In this document: positions 63,513-64,000 of the stretch, piece after piece
How the letters are laid out: every line of letters begins with the position of its first letter
Numbering within the stretch: the stretch's first letter is position 1
NCBI GenBank assembly: GCA_902706235.1
Contig: CACSJR010000001.1
Location: forward strand, 186,001-250,000
Direction of reading: 5' to 3'
DNA from: Citrobacter sp. 18056
GTDB taxonomy: Bacteria; Pseudomonadota; Gammaproteobacteria; Enterobacterales; Enterobacteriaceae
DNA: 64,000 nucleotides
The notes under the pieces: generated by a model
The model's database searches: none
Told to the model about the DNA's origin: nothing
Seen by the model: the letters and a program-made list of their open reading frames with translations, nothing else
Position numbers and translations under genes: made by a program

Positions 63513-64000
63513 ATGGATGTGTTGACCCCGCTGTTGCGCGGCAGTGCGCTGACGGAAATTTTTAGCGACGCGAACACCGTGCAGGGGATGCTCGATTTTG
63601 AAGCCGCACTGGCGCGGGCCGAAGCGCGCTGCGGCGTTATCCCGCAGGAGGCAGTGGCGGCCATTGAAGCCGCCTGTCAGGTAAAGAATATCGACCTGCT
63701 GGCATTGGCTGATGCCGCCGCCAGCGCGGGTAACCTGGCAATTCCGCTGGTCAGGCAGCTCACTGCACAGGTGAAAATGCGAGATGAAAATGCGGCCCGC
63801 TACGTGCACTGGGGCGCAACCAGTCAGGATGCTATCGACACCGGTTTTGTGCTGCAACTGCGTAATGCGTTGCGCGAAACGAACGTGATGCTGACGCAGC
63901 TTTTGTCGACGCTGGCCGAACAAACCGAAACCCATCGCCAGACGGTGATGCCGGGCCGCACCTGGATGCAGCACGCGTTGCCGATCACGTTTGGCCTCAA
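63513..64000 (+). CDS. pcaB: 3-Carboxy-cis,cis-muconate cycloisomerase PcaB (5' part)
   Basis: The first 162 codons of a fumarase/aspartase-superfamily protein, cut by the window end. MDVLTPLLRGSALTEIFSD, QGMLDFEAALARAEA and HWGATSQDAIDTGFVLQLR match PcaB. It converts 3-carboxy-cis,cis-muconate to gamma-carboxymuconolactone, following protocatechuate ring cleavage. AAGGAG lies 7 bases upstream; the spacer after pcaF is 9 bases. Downstream pcaD/C/H/G are expected but not visible. Confidence 0.92.
   Translation, partial: MDVLTPLLRGSALTEIFSDANTVQGMLDFEAALARAEARCGVIPQEAVAAIEAACQVKNIDLLALADAAASAGNLAIPLVRQLTAQVKMRDENAARYVHWGATSQDAIDTGFVLQLRNALRETNVMLTQLLSTLAEQTETHRQTVMPGRTWMQHALPITFGL

Overview
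The window is a typical enterobacterial chromosome segment. Nearly every gene aligns from memory with an Escherichia coli K-12 counterpart in long syntenic runs, with the E. coli terminus genes tus, rstBA, fnr and abg present. GC looks to be in the mid-50s percent. The extra genes (6-phospho-beta-glucosidase, a PQQ dehydrogenase of the glucose/quinate/shikimate family, pca genes, and a flagellar-type chemoreceptor) suggest a motile relative of Enterobacter, Lelliottia, Leclercia or Kosakonia rather than E. coli, Salmonella or Klebsiella. The genus call is inference. A Tus/Ter pair at 30.5-31.4 kb places the window in the replication-terminus region. No tRNA, rRNA, insertion sequence, prophage or CRISPR array was seen.

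Layout. 0-8.1 kb: ydhJ(partial)-ydhI, slyA, slyB, anmK, mliC, pdxH, tyrS, gstA, dtpA; pdxY, which follows tyrS in E. coli, is missing. 8.7-15.9 kb: the electron-transport operon rsxABCDGE-nth, then ydgK and cnu. 16-24.2 kb: a GH1 phospho-beta-glucosidase inserted between cnu and blr, then blr, ydgJ, add, and the maltose-linked malY-malX/malI group. 24.2-41.4 kb: ydgA, manA, fumA, fumC, tus with its Ter site, rstBA, ydgC, folM, ydgI, ydgH, pntAB, leuE. 41.5-43.2 kb: a small accessory patch (DUF333 lipoprotein, YagU-family membrane protein, one unknown ORF). 43.2-50.7 kb: frmRA without frmB, a sigma-28-controlled methyl-accepting chemotaxis protein, a membrane quinoprotein dehydrogenase and a divergent MHS-family transporter. 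50.8-60 kb: ydiH-like, uspE, fnr, ogt, abgTBA/abgR, sRNA gene mcaS, smrA. 60-64 kb: a beta-ketoadipate (pca) cluster, pcaR/pcaIJFB, running off the right edge.

Regulation is unusually readable. I found a SlyA box at slyA, PhoP boxes at slyB and rstA, two MalI operators flanking a CRP site, an FNR box at fnr, an FrmR inverted repeat, a sigma-28 promoter at the chemoreceptor, a pair of AscG-like LacI-family operators at the inserted glucosidase, three PcaR-type boxes at pcaI, and CRP sites upstream of dtpA and mcaS. Two genes are easy to miss: blr (44 codons) and the sRNA mcaS.

The most interesting combined picture is an aromatic/alicyclic acid theme between 44 and 64 kb. It comprises a chemoreceptor, a quinate/shikimate-family periplasmic dehydrogenase, a carboxylate-type transporter and the lower protocatechuate pathway. 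These could form one dispersed catabolic system, but that link is a hypothesis.
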